Assembly (NCBI RefSeq): GCF_003314975.1
Contig: NZ_QNRF01000002.1
Span: 469,000 to 532,999 of the forward strand
DNA from: Marinomonas aquiplantarum
Lineage (GTDB): Bacteria > Pseudomonadota > Gammaproteobacteria > Pseudomonadales > Marinomonadaceae
DNA length: 64,000 bases
Reading direction: 5' to 3'
The position numbers and the translations under genes were made by a program. Of the stretch, positions 1 to 9,458 are shown in pieces; the stretch's first letter is position 1, and each line of letters opens with the position of its first letter. The notes under the pieces were generated by a model. It was not told the origin of the DNA. It saw nothing but the letters and a program-made list of their open reading frames with translations, and ran no database searches.

Positions 1-414
1 CCAAGCAGTGTTAATCAATAGACCGAACATACCATCCAGTACAGTGCTGTGTGGTTTAACTAGGCGATGCGAGATAAGTTGCAGTTTCAAGTAAACCTCA
101 GCTGGATTGCTTGGGGCTTCATCTGTTGCCAAGACACATAGAATAACAGGCTGAGTAGAGGCTTTCAGGCGAGAAGCCAATTCAGCTTGTTCAATGTTAC
201 CGGCTTTTAGTAGGTTCATGTGAAGGCGGTTTAGATCGCTTTCATCTAGAACGAGTGTGCTGTTACCGCCTTCATAATTTGTGCTTTCTACTAACGCGTC
301 AAGCGTGGTCTTTTCAGCGCCTAAGCAAGGTGCGGAATAAAAGACTTCAAGCCAGTCGCCTTCTTTGTTTTGAGTGCCGATACCAAGACCGAATGCAAAA
401 ATTGAGTTACTCAT
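1..414 (-). CDS. dapD: Tetrahydrodipicolinate N-succinyltransferase, N-terminal part (cut by window edge)
   Basis: Succinylates tetrahydrodipicolinate in the succinylase branch of lysine and diaminopimelate synthesis, in the cytoplasm. The ATG is at 414 and the frame stays open to the window edge, giving about 138 N-terminal residues. I read a start MSNSIFAFGLGIGTQN, then WLEVFY, YEGGN, AEVYLKLQLISHRLVKPHS and a final NTAW. These match the N-terminal domain of the long Pseudomonas-type DapD; the catalytic hexapeptide-repeat domain lies outside the window. It is downstream of dapC on the same strand with a 35-base gap, so the two succinylase-branch genes are probably co-transcribed. The family call is strong; completeness cannot be judged. 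Confidence 0.88.
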   Translation of the reverse strand, partial: MSNSIFAFGLGIGTQNKEGDWLEVFYSAPCLGAEKTTLDALVESTNYEGGNSTLVLDESDLNRLHMNLLKAGNIEQAELASRLKASTQPVILCVLATDEAPSNPAEVYLKLQLISHRLVKPHSTVLDGMFGLLINTAW

Positions 415-449
415 GTATTTATCTCCAACTGAGTTGTATAGCTAAGGGG

Positions 450-1637
450 TTATCTGCGACTGAGGAAGGCGTTTATTCTGTGTGCCGCCTCAGTGCATTC
501 TGATTCTTCGGCAACCAATGCCATGCGAACATGTTGGCTGCCAGGATTGTGTCCGTCTACTTCACGACCAAGGTAACTGCCAGGCAATACCAAAACGGCT
601 TCTTCTTGGTATAACGCAGTGCAGAATTCCTCGTCAGACATGGTCAGTTGTGGCCATAAATAGAAGCCCGCTTCGGGCTTGCTGACCTGCATGACGGGTT
701 CGAGTATGTCTAACACAGCGTCAAATTTACGAGTATAAATTTGACGGTTTTCGATCACGTGCTGTTCATCATTCCAAGCGGCAATAGAGGCCATTTGATG
801 ATGGATTGGCATGGCGCAGCCTTGATAGGTGCGATACAGCAGGAAAGGCTTGAGTATGTCGGCATCTCCAGCGACAAATCCCGATCTTAGACCTGGTAGA
901 TTAGAGCGTTTGGAAAGTGATTGGAAAATCAGACAATGCTTATAGTCTAAGTGGCCTAGTTGCTGACAAGCTTCTAATAAGCCTAAAGGCGCTGCTTCGC
1001 CGAAGTAAATTTCTGAGTAGCATTCGTCTGCGACGATTGTGAAATTAAACTGTTTGGCCTTTTCAATAAGAAAGGCGTATTCCTCTAGGGTTGTAATGGT
1101 GCCGCTTGGGTTGTTTGGTGAGCAGACAAATAAAATCTCACAACGTTTCCAAACCTCATCGGTTACCGCTTGGTAATCGATTTTATATTGGTTGCTGGCA
1201 TCGCATGGCAAGAAATGGCGATCAGCACCCGCCAGAATCGCGGCACCTTCATAAATTTGGTAAAAAGGGTTAGGACTAATCACGAGTGGAGAGGTTTTTT
1301 CTCCGACCAATGTTTGGGTAATGGCGAACAGGGCTTCACGTGTGCCAGTGACAGGCAACACTTGAGTATCGGGGTTTAGATCGTCCAATTGGAAGCGAGC
1401 TTTGGTCCAGTCGCTGATGGCTTGGCGTAATGCGGCCTCACCTTTGGTGCTCGGGTATTTGCTCACACCATTAAGGTTATTGGCCAGAGCTTCCATCGCC
1501 ACTTGAGGCGCCTGATGTTGTGGCTCACCAATGGTTAGCTTGATCAGCGTCTTATCTGGGTTAGGCTGTATGTCTTCTAAGAGCTCAGCTAACTTCTGAA
1601 ATGGGTAAGGATGTAAGGAATCAATAAATGGGTTCAT
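450..1637 (-). CDS. dapC: N-succinyl-L,L-diaminopimelate aminotransferase
   Basis: PLP-dependent class I/II aminotransferase that makes N-succinyl-diaminopimelate, the step after DapD. The protein from ATG 1637 is 395 residues and begins MNPFIDSLHPYPF. It has the family features CSPNNPSGT, VADECYSEIYFG and the PLP-lysine segment FQSLSKRSNLPGLRSG. The frame extends upstream to 1673, but that start would overlap glnD by about 29 bases; 1637 lies 7 bases past the glnD stop and fits better. The position between glnD and dapD matches Pseudomonas. A general ArgD-like aminotransferase is the alternative, but context and length favour DapC. Confidence 0.88.
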   Translation of the reverse strand: MNPFIDSLHPYPFQKLAELLEDIQPNPDKTLIKLTIGEPQHQAPQVAMEALANNLNGVSKYPSTKGEAALRQAISDWTKARFQLDDLNPDTQVLPVTGTREALFAITQTLVGEKTSPLVISPNPFYQIYEGAAILAGADRHFLPCDASNQYKIDYQAVTDEVWKRCEILFVCSPNNPSGTITTLEEYAFLIEKAKQFNFTIVADECYSEIYFGEAAPLGLLEACQQLGHLDYKHCLIFQSLSKRSNLPGLRSGFVAGDADILKPFLLYRTYQGCAMPIHHQMASIAAWNDEQHVIENRQIYTRKFDAVLDILEPVMQVSKPEAGFYLWPQLTMSDEEFCTALYQEEAVLVLPGSYLGREVDGHNPGSQHVRMALVAEESECTEAAHRINAFLSRR

Positions 1638-1644
1638 GTTTTCT

Positions 1645-4338
1645 TTAATCCGTCGCTTGCGAAAAGCGGTCAATTTTTTCTTTTAATAGGTTACAAATGG
1701 AGTCCATACGCTGCGGATCACTGATCAGTTCACCTTGGTCATCGGTGATGTAAAATGTGTCTTCTACGCGTTCGCCCAGCGTCGCAATCTTAGCTTTGTG
1801 CAGCATGATGTTATGGTTCATAAAGAATTGGCCGATTAGGGCTAATAACCCAGGACGATCAGGGGCTGTCACCTCTAGAGCGGACCATACTTCTTCTGGT
1901 TGGCTGACAAAATGCGCGGTCGATGGGGAATTGAAAATCTTCAAGATCCTTGGTGTATGGCGTTGTACGACACTGCCATAGGAAGAAGGGTTTTCCAGTT
2001 GCTCCATCAAGGTGTCTTTTATCAAATCAATGCGTTGTTTATCAAGGTATAGGTTCTTGTCCGCTTCGTTGCTGTCCATAACCACAAAGCTGTCTAAGGT
2101 GTAATTGTCGCTGGTGTGGCTAATTTTTGCGTCCAGAATGGTGAGGCCCAATTGTTCAAAAATGGCTGCTGTGACCGCAAATAGATGTTCACTGATGGGG
2201 GTGTAAATAAAAATTTTGCTGGCCCCTGAGAAGTTTCTTCCTCCCAATGGCGTAATAGCAATCAGAGGTTTATCGCTCGGTCTGTGGCGTATAATGGCTT
2301 CGGTATTCCAAGCAATTTCATCCCCATTTGAGCGAATGAAGTATTCCTCTTCGATGGTGTCCCAAATGGCTTCCGCTTCCGCAATGTCGACATTACGTTC
2401 AATGATGAATTCAAGGGCTCTTTGTTTGTGTTCATCACTGATGGTTTCGGCATCAATTGGTGAGTCAAGACCGCGACGTAGGGCGCGCTTGGTCTCCAAA
2501 TAGAGTTGGCGCATCAATGATGCACGCCAGCTGTTCCACATGGTTGGATTGGTGGCGTTAATATCGGCTACCGTCAAGATGAAGAGGTAGTCTAGGTGCT
2601 CTTGATCTTTGACATAGCTGGCAAATTCCCAAATAACTTCGGGATCAGATATGTCTTTACGTTGTGCGGTTACCGACATAAACAAGTGATTGCGAACCAA
2701 CCAGATGACCAGTTCCGTATCGCGTTTCGATAAACCATGTCGTTCACAGAAAAGTTGCGCATCAACGCAGCCCAACTCAGAGTGATCGCCACCACGGCCT
2801 TTGGCAATGTCGTGGTACAAACCGGCAATGTAGAGCAGCTCTACTTTGGGAACGTGACGGATCGCCTGTGCAGAGATAGGGAACTTTTGTTTAAATTCAG
2901 CTAACCATAAACGGCGCAAGTTTTCGATCAGTTGTAGAGTGTGCGCATCGACCGTATATATGTGGAACAAGTCATGTTGCATCTGCCCAATGATGGCACC
3001 GAATTCTGGCAAGTAGCGGCCCAAAAGTCCTAGATGCTTCATTGAGCGTAGTATGCTGGTAAGTCGATAGCGGCTGGCAATAATGTCTAAAAACAGGTCG
3101 GTGTTGACTTTGTTGTTGCGAAAGTCGTCGTCTATTAAATCCAAACTGTCGCGTAATTGGCGCATGGTGTTGGCGCGAATGCCGCGGATATTTTCATGCT
3201 CGCCAAACAGTACATAGAGTTCCAGCATGCAGGATGGGTTGTCTTGGAATAAGCTGCTAGAACGAGCTTCTAACTGACCATTGGCAATTTGAAAGCGATC
3301 ATTAATGACTTCAATGTTGTCTTTCTCATCACTGCTTAAAAAAGACTCTTCAAAATGCTGTAGTAAGAGGTCATTTAGCTGTTGAATTGCAGCGACACTT
3401 TGATAATAGCCCTGCATAAAACGTTCAACATTTCGCTTTAGATCGTCATCATCAAAACCGAAGAGTTTTGCTAGGGTGCGTTGATGATCGAATAATAGGC
3501 GGTCTTCTTTGCGCCCAGCGATCATGTGTAGTGCCCAACGAATACGCCATAAGTGACTGACTGCGCCTTTGATTTGAATGTATTCGTCTTCTGAAAGGAA
3601 TTCTTTGTCAATTAATGCGCTGAGTCTGTGGGTATGAAGGTGACGTTTAGCAACCCAGTCAATGACTTGCATGTCACGTAAACCACCTGGGCATTCTTTC
3701 AAATTAGGTTCTAGGTTGTAGGCTGTATTTTGATATTTGCCGTGGCGCTGTTTCTGTTCTTGTAGCTTGGCTTCATAAAACGAGCGTCCATCCCACATTT
3801 TGTCGGTATCAATGTTTACCTGCAGTTTGCCTAATAAGCTTTCGGGCCCACTCAGGGTTCGCGATTCGATCAAGTTAGTAATGATGGTGATGTCTTGCTT
3901 GGCGATATCAGTACACTCGTCCAGACTGCGTACACTGTGACCTATGTCTAAATTGATGTCCCACAAAAAAGTGATGAAAGCCTCAAGCTTGTCTTTCGGT
4001 GCCGAGGTTTCGTTCTCAATCAGAATCAACAGATCAATGTCCGATTTCGGGTGCAGTTCACTGCGTCCATATCCACCAACGGCGACTAAGCTAACGTGCT
4101 TTTCAACATCTAGTCCTTTGGCTTTCCAAGCGGCTTGTAATACCTCATCAAAAAAAGCAGAAAGGCCTTTGACCAGTTTCTCTATTGGGTAAAGAGAATG
4201 AAACAGGTCGTTATAGGCGTTGGTTTTTTCTTCAATAATGGCTTTGTAGCGAGGAATCGAACAATCCGCTTGGGAAAGCTCGTGTTTTTCTTCATTTGAA
4301 AGAAGTGGCGGAGCGTCTGGAAAAGCAGGGAAGTCCAT
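1645..4338 (-). CDS. glnD: Bifunctional [protein-PII] uridylyltransferase / uridylyl-removing enzyme
   Basis: Senses glutamine and adds or removes UMP on PII proteins, so controlling nitrogen assimilation. The 897-residue length is normal. The nucleotidyltransferase motif GGYGRSELHPKSDID is at residues 88-102, with the metal-binding aspartates at its end. The central HD hydrolase motif YHDIAKGRGGDHS lies near residue 507. Two ACT domains follow; the last begins around VTAPDRPGLLALIGQF. All catalytic elements look intact. It is downstream of map (61-base gap) and upstream of dapC, the usual order map-glnD-dapC. No separate promoter was obvious. Confidence 0.96.
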   Translation of the reverse strand: MDFPAFPDAPPLLSNEEKHELSQADCSIPRYKAIIEEKTNAYNDLFHSLYPIEKLVKGLSAFFDEVLQAAWKAKGLDVEKHVSLVAVGGYGRSELHPKSDIDLLILIENETSAPKDKLEAFITFLWDINLDIGHSVRSLDECTDIAKQDITIITNLIESRTLSGPESLLGKLQVNIDTDKMWDGRSFYEAKLQEQKQRHGKYQNTAYNLEPNLKECPGGLRDMQVIDWVAKRHLHTHRLSALIDKEFLSEDEYIQIKGAVSHLWRIRWALHMIAGRKEDRLLFDHQRTLAKLFGFDDDDLKRNVERFMQGYYQSVAAIQQLNDLLLQHFEESFLSSDEKDNIEVINDRFQIANGQLEARSSSLFQDNPSCMLELYVLFGEHENIRGIRANTMRQLRDSLDLIDDDFRNNKVNTDLFLDIIASRYRLTSILRSMKHLGLLGRYLPEFGAIIGQMQHDLFHIYTVDAHTLQLIENLRRLWLAEFKQKFPISAQAIRHVPKVELLYIAGLYHDIAKGRGGDHSELGCVDAQLFCERHGLSKRDTELVIWLVRNHLFMSVTAQRKDISDPEVIWEFASYVKDQEHLDYLFILTVADINATNPTMWNSWRASLMRQLYLETKRALRRGLDSPIDAETISDEHKQRALEFIIERNVDIAEAEAIWDTIEEEYFIRSNGDEIAWNTEAIIRHRPSDKPLIAITPLGGRNFSGASKIFIYTPISEHLFAVTAAIFEQLGLTILDAKISHTSDNYTLDSFVVMDSNEADKNLYLDKQRIDLIKDTLMEQLENPSSYGSVVQRHTPRILKIFNSPSTAHFVSQPEEVWSALEVTAPDRPGLLALIGQFFMNHNIMLHKAKIATLGERVEDTFYITDDQGELISDPQRMDSICNLLKEKIDRFSQATD

Positions 4339-4399
4339 ACAAAAGCCTCGAAGAATGGATAGGGTTGATCTGAGTGTTTAGTTAACTGAAACTGCGCTT

Positions 4400-5257
4400 C
4401 TATGCGAAGCGCGTTTCCTCTGGGCGGCGAGTTAGAACTTCTACTCCATCCGCTGTGACAAGCAGTGTGTGCTCATATTGAGCTGACAAACGGCCGTCTT
4501 TTGTTTTCGCAATCCAGTTGTCAGGACCGGAATGCTTAACCTGTTTCTTGCCAGCATTTATCATTGGCTCTATGGTCAAAGTCATGCCTTCTTCTAGCGC
4601 AACACCCGTGCCCGCTTTACCGTAGTGAGCCACTTGGGGTTCACCGTGGAAGGTGGTGCCGACGCCATGACCGCAATACTCTTCAACCACTGAGTAATGA
4701 TTTTTGTGAGCATGGGCGGCAATGGCAGCGCCAATATCCCCCAGTTGTACGCCCGGTTTAACCATGTCGATGGCTAAATACAGACATTCTTGAGTTACCT
4801 TGGCAAGGCGTTCAGCGTGCGGTGCAACAGGGCCAACAAAGAACATTTTGCTGGTGTCACCGTAATAACCATCTTTGATGATGGTGATGTCGATGTTGAC
4901 CACATCGCCTTTTTTCAAGGCTTTGTCGTTTGGAATGCCATGACAAATCACATCGTTTACCGATGTACAGCAAGATTTTGGGAAGCCGTGATAATTCAGC
5001 GGTGCTGGAATCGCGCCTTGTTGTTCAACAATGTAGTTGTGGGCGATGATATCAAGCTGTTCGGTGCTCACGCCTGGCACAACGAATTCTTCTAGCATAA
5101 CTAGAACGTCTGCAGCCAGTTTACCAGCGGTTCGCATGCCTTCGATGTCACTGATGTCGGTGAAGCGAGTCGCAGCAGGGCGAGGTGTCGCTTTAGGGAC
5201 GTCAAGGCGGCCATTTTGAGTGAGTTGTTCAACTTTTTGTAGAATTTCGTTGCTCAT
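4400..5257 (-). CDS. map: Type I methionine aminopeptidase
   Basis: Removes the initiator methionine from nascent cytosolic proteins. This is an M24 metallopeptidase of 285 residues, about 20 longer than the usual 264 because of an N-terminal extension (MSNEILQKVEQLTQNGR...) ahead of the conserved SDIEGMRTAGKLA. Metal-site segments are visible: GDVVNIDITIIKDGYYGDTS (two Asp), GHGVGTTFHGEP (His), LTIEPMI (Glu) and QYEHTLLVT (Glu). An in-frame methionine within the domain (EGM) could not replace the start without loss of conserved sequence. The gene is divergent from rpsB across a 318-base region, as in E. coli and Pseudomonas. Confidence 0.95.
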   Translation of the reverse strand: MSNEILQKVEQLTQNGRLDVPKATPRPAATRFTDISDIEGMRTAGKLAADVLVMLEEFVVPGVSTEQLDIIAHNYIVEQQGAIPAPLNYHGFPKSCCTSVNDVICHGIPNDKALKKGDVVNIDITIIKDGYYGDTSKMFFVGPVAPHAERLAKVTQECLYLAIDMVKPGVQLGDIGAAIAAHAHKNHYSVVEEYCGHGVGTTFHGEPQVAHYGKAGTGVALEEGMTLTIEPMINAGKKQVKHSGPDNWIAKTKDGRLSAQYEHTLLVTADGVEVLTRRPEETRFA

Positions 5258-5381
5258 AGTCTATCGATCTTAAAAGAGTTTTCATTTAGTTGTGGGGTAT
5301 TCTACATGAGTTGAGCGGTAGAATCGCCTCTCTAAATGAAAAAACATTGCTTGGTTTAATGGCTAAAATGCGCTTTTTGTC

Positions 5382-5410
5382 TTTTGATTTGCTCTTGTTT
5401 ATGGTATAAA
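5382..5410 (+). promoter_or_regulatory. Candidate sigma-70 promoter for rpsB-tsf
   Basis: In the 318-base map/rpsB intergenic region (5258-5575) the best candidate has a -10 TATAAA at 5405-5410 preceded by TGG, with a weak -35 (TTTTGA at 5382-5387, 17-base spacer). Transcription would start near 5417, giving an untranslated leader of about 160 bases. The placement is inferred by eye. Confidence 0.5.
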
Positions 5411-5416
5411 ACGCCG

Positions 5417-5575
5417 GCTTAACGGGCTTATGTCCACAAGTTAAGTTATTACTTAAAACTAACGATCTTGCCGCAATAAATGAAAGTGTCTGGGGTGTCT
5501 TAGGTTGCCTTAAACCTTGTTTGACTGATGCTTTTAGCTGGTAAGCACAATTTAACCCAAATAAAGGATAGTAAA
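5417..5575 (+). promoter_or_regulatory. Long rpsB 5' leader, candidate ribosomal protein S2 autoregulatory element (t44-like position)
   Basis: The transcribed leader of rpsB is about 160 bases with no ORF of its own. It has short inverted segments (AAGT at 5445-5455 with ACTT) and the string GGGGTGT near 5495. In E. coli the equivalent map-rpsB gap carries the t44 RNA family and the S2 feedback site. Position and length support the same role here, but I did not verify a consensus fold. The rest of 5258-5416 should hold the map promoter on the minus strand; I see no gene in it. Confidence 0.45.
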
Positions 5576-6310
5576 ATGCCTACAGTTTCTATGCGCGACC
5601 TTCTACAGGTTGGTTCACACTTTGGTCACCAAACTCGTTACTGGAACCCAAAAATGAAGCCTTTCATTTTCGGTGCTCGTAACAAGATTCATATCATCAA
5701 CCTTGAGCACACTGTTCCTGCTATTAACGAAGCTCTAGAGCTAGTTAAAAAAATGGCTGAGAACAAAAACAAGGTTTTGTTTGTTGGTACAAAGCGTGCA
5801 GCATCTAAAACAATCAAAGAGCAAGCAGCTCGTGCAAGCATGCCATACGTTAACCACCGTTGGTTAGGTGGTATGTTGACGAACTACAAAACCATCCGTG
5901 CTTCTATCAAGCGCCTTCGTGAGCTTGAGTCTCAGATGACTGATGGTACGTTCGAAAAATTGACTAAGAAAGAAGCTTTGATGCGTACTCGTGAGCTTGA
6001 GAAACTTGAGCTTTCAATGGGTGGTATTAAAGACATGGGTGGTCTACCAGACGTATTGTTTGTTATCGACGTTGATCACGAGCGTATCGCGATCAAAGAA
6101 GCAAACAAGCTAGGTATCCCTGTTATCGGTATCGTTGATACTAACAGCAACCCAGATGGCGTTGACTACATCATTCCAGCTAACGACGATGCGATTCGTG
6201 CGGTTCAGCTTTATGTTTCAGCGTTTGCTGATGCGGTACTTGAAGGCCGTTCTGCAACTGCTGGCAGTGCTGACGAATTCGTTGAAGTAAACGAAGCTAC
6301 TGAAGCGTAA
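5576..6310 (+). CDS. rpsB: 30S ribosomal protein S2
   Basis: Structural protein of the small ribosomal subunit, needed for S1 binding. The protein is 244 residues from ATG 5576, preceded by AAAGGA at 5564-5569. An upstream in-frame TTG/ATG region adds 16 residues but has no ribosome site and is leader sequence. Family motifs include [48 protein letters not shown] and the [19 protein letters not shown] segment. It is followed by tsf after 89 bases that contain a hairpin and T-run. Codon choice looks highly biased, as expected for a ribosomal gene. Confidence 0.98.
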   Translation: MPTVSMRDLLQVGSHFGHQTRYWNPKMKPFIFGARNKIHIINLEHTVPAINEALELVKKMAENKNKVLFVGTKRAASKTIKEQAARASMPYVNHRWLGGMLTNYKTIRASIKRLRELESQMTDGTFEKLTKKEALMRTRELEKLELSMGGIKDMGGLPDVLFVIDVDHERIAIKEANKLGIPVIGIVDTNSNPDGVDYIIPANDDAIRAVQLYVSAFADAVLEGRSATAGSADEFVEVNEATEA

Positions 6311-6338
6311 GCAAACTTTCGAGTTTGTTCTGGTTTCT

Positions 6339-6370
6339 AAAGGGAGGTCGAGTGACTCGCCTCCTTTTTT
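6339..6370 (+). terminator. Hairpin with T-run between rpsB and tsf (partial terminator)
   Basis: GGAGG (6343-6347), a bulged T, then CGAG (6349-6352) pair with CTCG (6356-6359) and CCTCC (6360-6364) around a TGA loop, followed by six T. It probably attenuates tsf relative to rpsB, because the two genes are normally co-transcribed. Confidence 0.7.
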
Positions 6371-6399
6371 AAATTTGAATTGGTAAAAGAGGATTTAAC

Positions 6400-7260
6400 A
6401 TGGCCGCAGTATCTGCAGCATTGGTAAAAGAGCTACGTGAACGTACTGGCCTTGGCATGATGGAGTGTAAAAAAGCACTTGTCGCTGCTAACGGTGATAT
6501 CGAAGTAGCTATCGAAGAGCTTCGCAAATCTAGTGGTATGAAAGCTGCTAAGAAAGCGGGCCGTACTGCAGCGGAAGGAACTATCGTTATGCGTGTTGCT
6601 GACGATGCTTCTTACGGTGTGTTGGTTGAAGTAAACTCTGAAACTGACTTCGCTTCACGTGATGAAGGTTTTGTTGCGTTTGCTAACAAAGTTGCTGACA
6701 TCGTTTTCACCACGAAAGAAACCAACATGGAAACCTTGTTGGCTGGTGAACTTGGCCAGGCTCGTGAAGCTTTGGTTCAAAAAATCGGTGAAAACATCAC
6801 ACCTCGTCGTGCACTTATCGTTGAAGGTGGTCTAATCGGTGGTTACCTACACGGTAATGGTCAAATCGCTGTATTGACTCAACTAGAAAACGGTTCTGAC
6901 GAGCTAGCAAAAGACGTTTCTATGCACGTTGCGGCGGTAGCGCCTCGCGTTGTTAAAGGCGAAGACATGCCTGCTGACGTTCTAGCTAAAGAAGAAGAAA
7001 TCATTCGTGCGCAGCCAGACATGGCTGGTAAGCCTGCTGAAATCGTTGATAAGATGATTGTTGGTCGTATGAAGAAATTCTTGGCTGAAAACAGCCTTGT
7101 TGAACAGCCTTTCGTTAAGAACCCAGAAATTAAAGTGGGTCAACTTGTGAAAGACGCTGGCGCTTCTGTTACTTCTTTTGTTCGCCTTGAAGTAGGTGAA
7201 GGTATTGAAGTAGAAGAAGTTGACTTCGCTGCAGAGGTTGCTGCACAGCTTAAAGGTTAA
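6400..7260 (+). CDS. tsf: Translation elongation factor Ts
   Basis: Guanine nucleotide exchange factor that regenerates EF-Tu-GTP. The 286 residues start [27 protein letters not shown], the EF-Ts signature, with [12 protein letters not shown] and [10 protein letters not shown] (the contact with EF-Tu) following. The length is near the E. coli protein (283). ATG 6400 has AAAGAGGA (6386-6393) upstream. The gene lies between an attenuator-like hairpin and its own terminator, so rpsB-tsf forms a transcription unit separate from pyrH. Confidence 0.98.
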   Translation: MAAVSAALVKELRERTGLGMMECKKALVAANGDIEVAIEELRKSSGMKAAKKAGRTAAEGTIVMRVADDASYGVLVEVNSETDFASRDEGFVAFANKVADIVFTTKETNMETLLAGELGQAREALVQKIGENITPRRALIVEGGLIGGYLHGNGQIAVLTQLENGSDELAKDVSMHVAAVAPRVVKGEDMPADVLAKEEEIIRAQPDMAGKPAEIVDKMIVGRMKKFLAENSLVEQPFVKNPEIKVGQLVKDAGASVTSFVRLEVGEGIEVEEVDFAAEVAAQLKG

Positions 7261-7284
7261 TTCCAAGTTGTGTAATGTGTTTTT

Positions 7285-7312
7285 AAAAGGGGCAGCTTGA
7301 CTGCCCCTTTTT
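7285..7312 (+). terminator. Intrinsic terminator after tsf
   Basis: AAAGGGGCAG (7286-7295) pairs with CTGCCCCTTT (7301-7310) around a CTTGA loop and runs into T residues. It is a strong, clean rho-independent terminator. Confidence 0.9.
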
Positions 7313-7388
7313 ATGAAAGCTGGATGCAAAAGAGTCGTTTTATTTGATTCAATTGCTCTAAAGATGAAATCCCTTGCCGGAGGTGGGT

Positions 7389-8111
7389 ATGCCAAAAGAA
7401 AAGAATCCAAATTACAAACGTATTTTGCTTAAGTTGAGTGGCGAAGCCTTGATGGGTGATGAGTCTTTCGGTATTGATCCTAAAGTATTGAACCGTATTG
7501 CGCTGGAAATTGGTCAATTACGCGGTATTGGGGTTGAAGTCGGAATTGTTATTGGTGGTGGCAACCTATTTCGTGGTCAAGCCTTGAGCCAGGCTGGCAT
7601 GGACCGTGTGACAGGTGATCACATGGGGATGTTGGCAACGGTAATGAACGCCTTGGCAATGCGTGATGCGCTAGAAAGAGCGAACATTGCGACTCGTGTT
7701 ATGTCGGCCATTACCATGACAGGTATTGTTGAGCCTTACGACAGACGTCGTGCGATGCGTTTAATGAAAGAAGGTGATGTATTGATCTTCTCTGCAGGCA
7801 CGGGTAATCCTTTCTTTACAACAGACTCTGCTGCTTGTTTGCGCGGTATTGAGATTGACGCCGATGTTGTATTGAAAGCGACAAAAGTAGATGGCGTTTA
7901 CTCGGCGGATCCGATGAAAGATCCTGATGCCGTTAAATATGATAAATTGGGTTACGATGAGGTACTAGAGAAGCAATTAGGCGTGATGGATTTAACCGCT
8001 ATTTGTTTGACTCGTGACCATTCTATGCCATTAAGAGTATTTAATATGAACAAGCCAGGCGCCCTGATCAACATCATGGTTGGTGGCAATGAAGGCACAC
8101 TGATTGAGTGA
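7389..8111 (+). CDS. pyrH: UMP kinase
   Basis: Phosphorylates UMP to UDP in pyrimidine synthesis; the bacterial enzyme is a hexameric amino acid kinase-fold protein. The protein is 240 residues from ATG 7389, with GGAGGTGG at 7379-7386 immediately upstream. A TTG at 7374 is in frame, but that would put the ribosome site inside the gene. Motifs are [44 protein letters not shown] and [10 protein letters not shown]. The TGA at 8109-8111 lies 7 bases before frr, so pyrH and frr are coupled. Confidence 0.97.
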   Translation: MPKEKNPNYKRILLKLSGEALMGDESFGIDPKVLNRIALEIGQLRGIGVEVGIVIGGGNLFRGQALSQAGMDRVTGDHMGMLATVMNALAMRDALERANIATRVMSAITMTGIVEPYDRRRAMRLMKEGDVLIFSAGTGNPFFTTDSAACLRGIEIDADVVLKATKVDGVYSADPMKDPDAVKYDKLGYDEVLEKQLGVMDLTAICLTRDHSMPLRVFNMNKPGALINIMVGGNEGTLIE

Positions 8112-8118
8112 GGAAGTT

Positions 8119-8676
8119 ATGATTAACGAAATTTTAAAAGACGCAGAAGAGCGTATGAGTAAAGCGGTATCTTCTGTTGAATCCGCGTTTAAAAAAATCC
8201 GTACAGGGCGTGCTCACCCAAGCTTGTTAGATTCGATCAAAGTGAACTACTACGGTTCTGATACGCCACTAAGTCAGGTGGCTAATATCACGGTCGAAGA
8301 CGCTCGTACTTTAGGTGTTTCCCCATGGGAAAGTAACCTTGTTCCAGAGATTGAAAAAGCCATCATGAAATCAGACCTTGGCTTGAATCCGGCAACAAAC
8401 GGAAGTTTGATTCGTATTCCAATGCCTGCTCTGACGGAAGAAACTCGTAAAAACTATTTCAAGCAAGCCAAATCAGAAGCAGAAAATGGCCGTATTGCCA
8501 TCCGTAACATCCGTCGTGATGCAAACGCGAATCTGAAAGACTTGGTGAAAGAGAAAGAAATCTCTGAAGACGAAGACCGTCGCGGCCAAGATCAAGTGCA
8601 AAAACTAACGGATAAGTTTGTTGCTCAGGTAGAAGAGCGCCTTGCAGCGAAAGAAAAAGACTTGATGGAAATTTAA
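8119..8676 (+). CDS. frr: Ribosome recycling factor
   Basis: Splits post-termination ribosomes together with EF-G. The protein is 185 residues, the standard length, starting [13 protein letters not shown]. The signature [13 protein letters not shown] is near residue 30, and the C-terminal half has [20 protein letters not shown] and [12 protein letters not shown] 8119 is preceded by GAGGAAG (8109-8115), which lies over the pyrH stop. An in-frame GTG at 8104 would overlap pyrH and lacks a ribosome site. A terminator follows 7 bases after the stop. Confidence 0.97.
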   Translation: MINEILKDAEERMSKAVSSVESAFKKIRTGRAHPSLLDSIKVNYYGSDTPLSQVANITVEDARTLGVSPWESNLVPEIEKAIMKSDLGLNPATNGSLIRIPMPALTEETRKNYFKQAKSEAENGRIAIRNIRRDANANLKDLVKEKEISEDEDRRGQDQVQKLTDKFVAQVEERLAAKEKDLMEI

Positions 8677-8683
8677 TGAGAGA

Positions 8684-8706
8684 AGCGAGCTTAGCTCGCT
8701 TTTTTT
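8684..8706 (+). terminator. Intrinsic terminator after frr
   Basis: AGCGAGC (8684-8690), loop TTA, GCTCGCT (8694-8700), then six T. It separates pyrH-frr from the uppS operon, although uppS begins only 18 bases later. Confidence 0.88.
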
Positions 8707-8724
8707 ATTGGCTAGGATATATGT

Positions 8725-9456
8725 ATGTCTGAATTGGTTGACGGCAGCACTGAGTCTGCAGTCGGCCCAGCTCATATTGCCATTATCATGGATGGTAATA
8801 ATCGCTGGGCGAAGAAAAAACATCTCCCGAGTATTGCTGGTCATACAGCGGGTGCGGCGGCGGTACGTCGTACTGTTGAGGCGGCCGCTCGATCCGGGGT
8901 AAAGGTGTTGACCTTGTTCGCATTTTCCAGTGAAAACTGGAAGCGCCCACAGGTGGAAGTGGATGGTTTGATGGGACTCTTTATGCGTTCCCTGAAAAAA
9001 GAACTAAAACGACTCCAAGCCCATAAAATTCGATTGCGTGTGATGGGCGATATATCAGGCTTTAGTGAAGGTTTGCAGGCGCAAATACGCGCTACTGAAG
9101 ATGCCACAAAAGATCATGATCAAATGACGTTGGTGATTGCCGCGAACTATGGTGGTCGTTGGGACATCGCGCAAGCGGCTAAATCATTAGCCGAACAGGT
9201 GGCGTCAGGTCAGTTATCCCCTGAAGACATTACAGAGGAAAAGTTGGCTTCACGAATTCAGTTGGCAGATTTGCCTGAACCGGATTTGTTAATCCGAACT
9301 TCTGGCGAAGAGCGTATTAGTAACTTTATGTTGTGGCAATCAGCGTACTCAGAGTTTGTCTTTTTACCGGTTTTATGGCCGGACTTTGATCAATCTGATT
9401 TTGATGAAGCCATTGGTATTTATCAAAATCGTCAGCGTCGCTATGGTGGGCGATAA
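8725..9456 (+). CDS. uppS: Undecaprenyl diphosphate synthase (cis-prenyltransferase)
   Basis: Adds eight isopentenyl units to farnesyl diphosphate to make the C55 carrier for peptidoglycan and LPS O-antigen. The protein is 243 residues. The catalytic motif IIMDGNNRWAKKK spans residues 20-32 with Asp23. TLFAFSSENWKRP and the C-terminal RTSGEERISNF are also intact. ATG 8725 follows TAGGATAT. It opens the uppS-cdsA-dxr-rseP-bamA run, with cdsA 2 bases downstream. Confidence 0.97.
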   Translation: MSELVDGSTESAVGPAHIAIIMDGNNRWAKKKHLPSIAGHTAGAAAVRRTVEAAARSGVKVLTLFAFSSENWKRPQVEVDGLMGLFMRSLKKELKRLQAHKIRLRVMGDISGFSEGLQAQIRATEDATKDHDQMTLVIAANYGGRWDIAQAAKSLAEQVASGQLSPEDITEEKLASRIQLADLPEPDLLIRTSGEERISNFMLWQSAYSEFVFLPVLWPDFDQSDFDEAIGIYQNRQRRYGGR

Positions 9457-9458
9457 TC

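Noticed and set aside
6982..7410. 142-codon minus-strand frame across the end of tsf
   Set aside because: It runs through the tsf terminator and into the pyrH start, has no domain pattern, and mirrors a highly biased coding strand.
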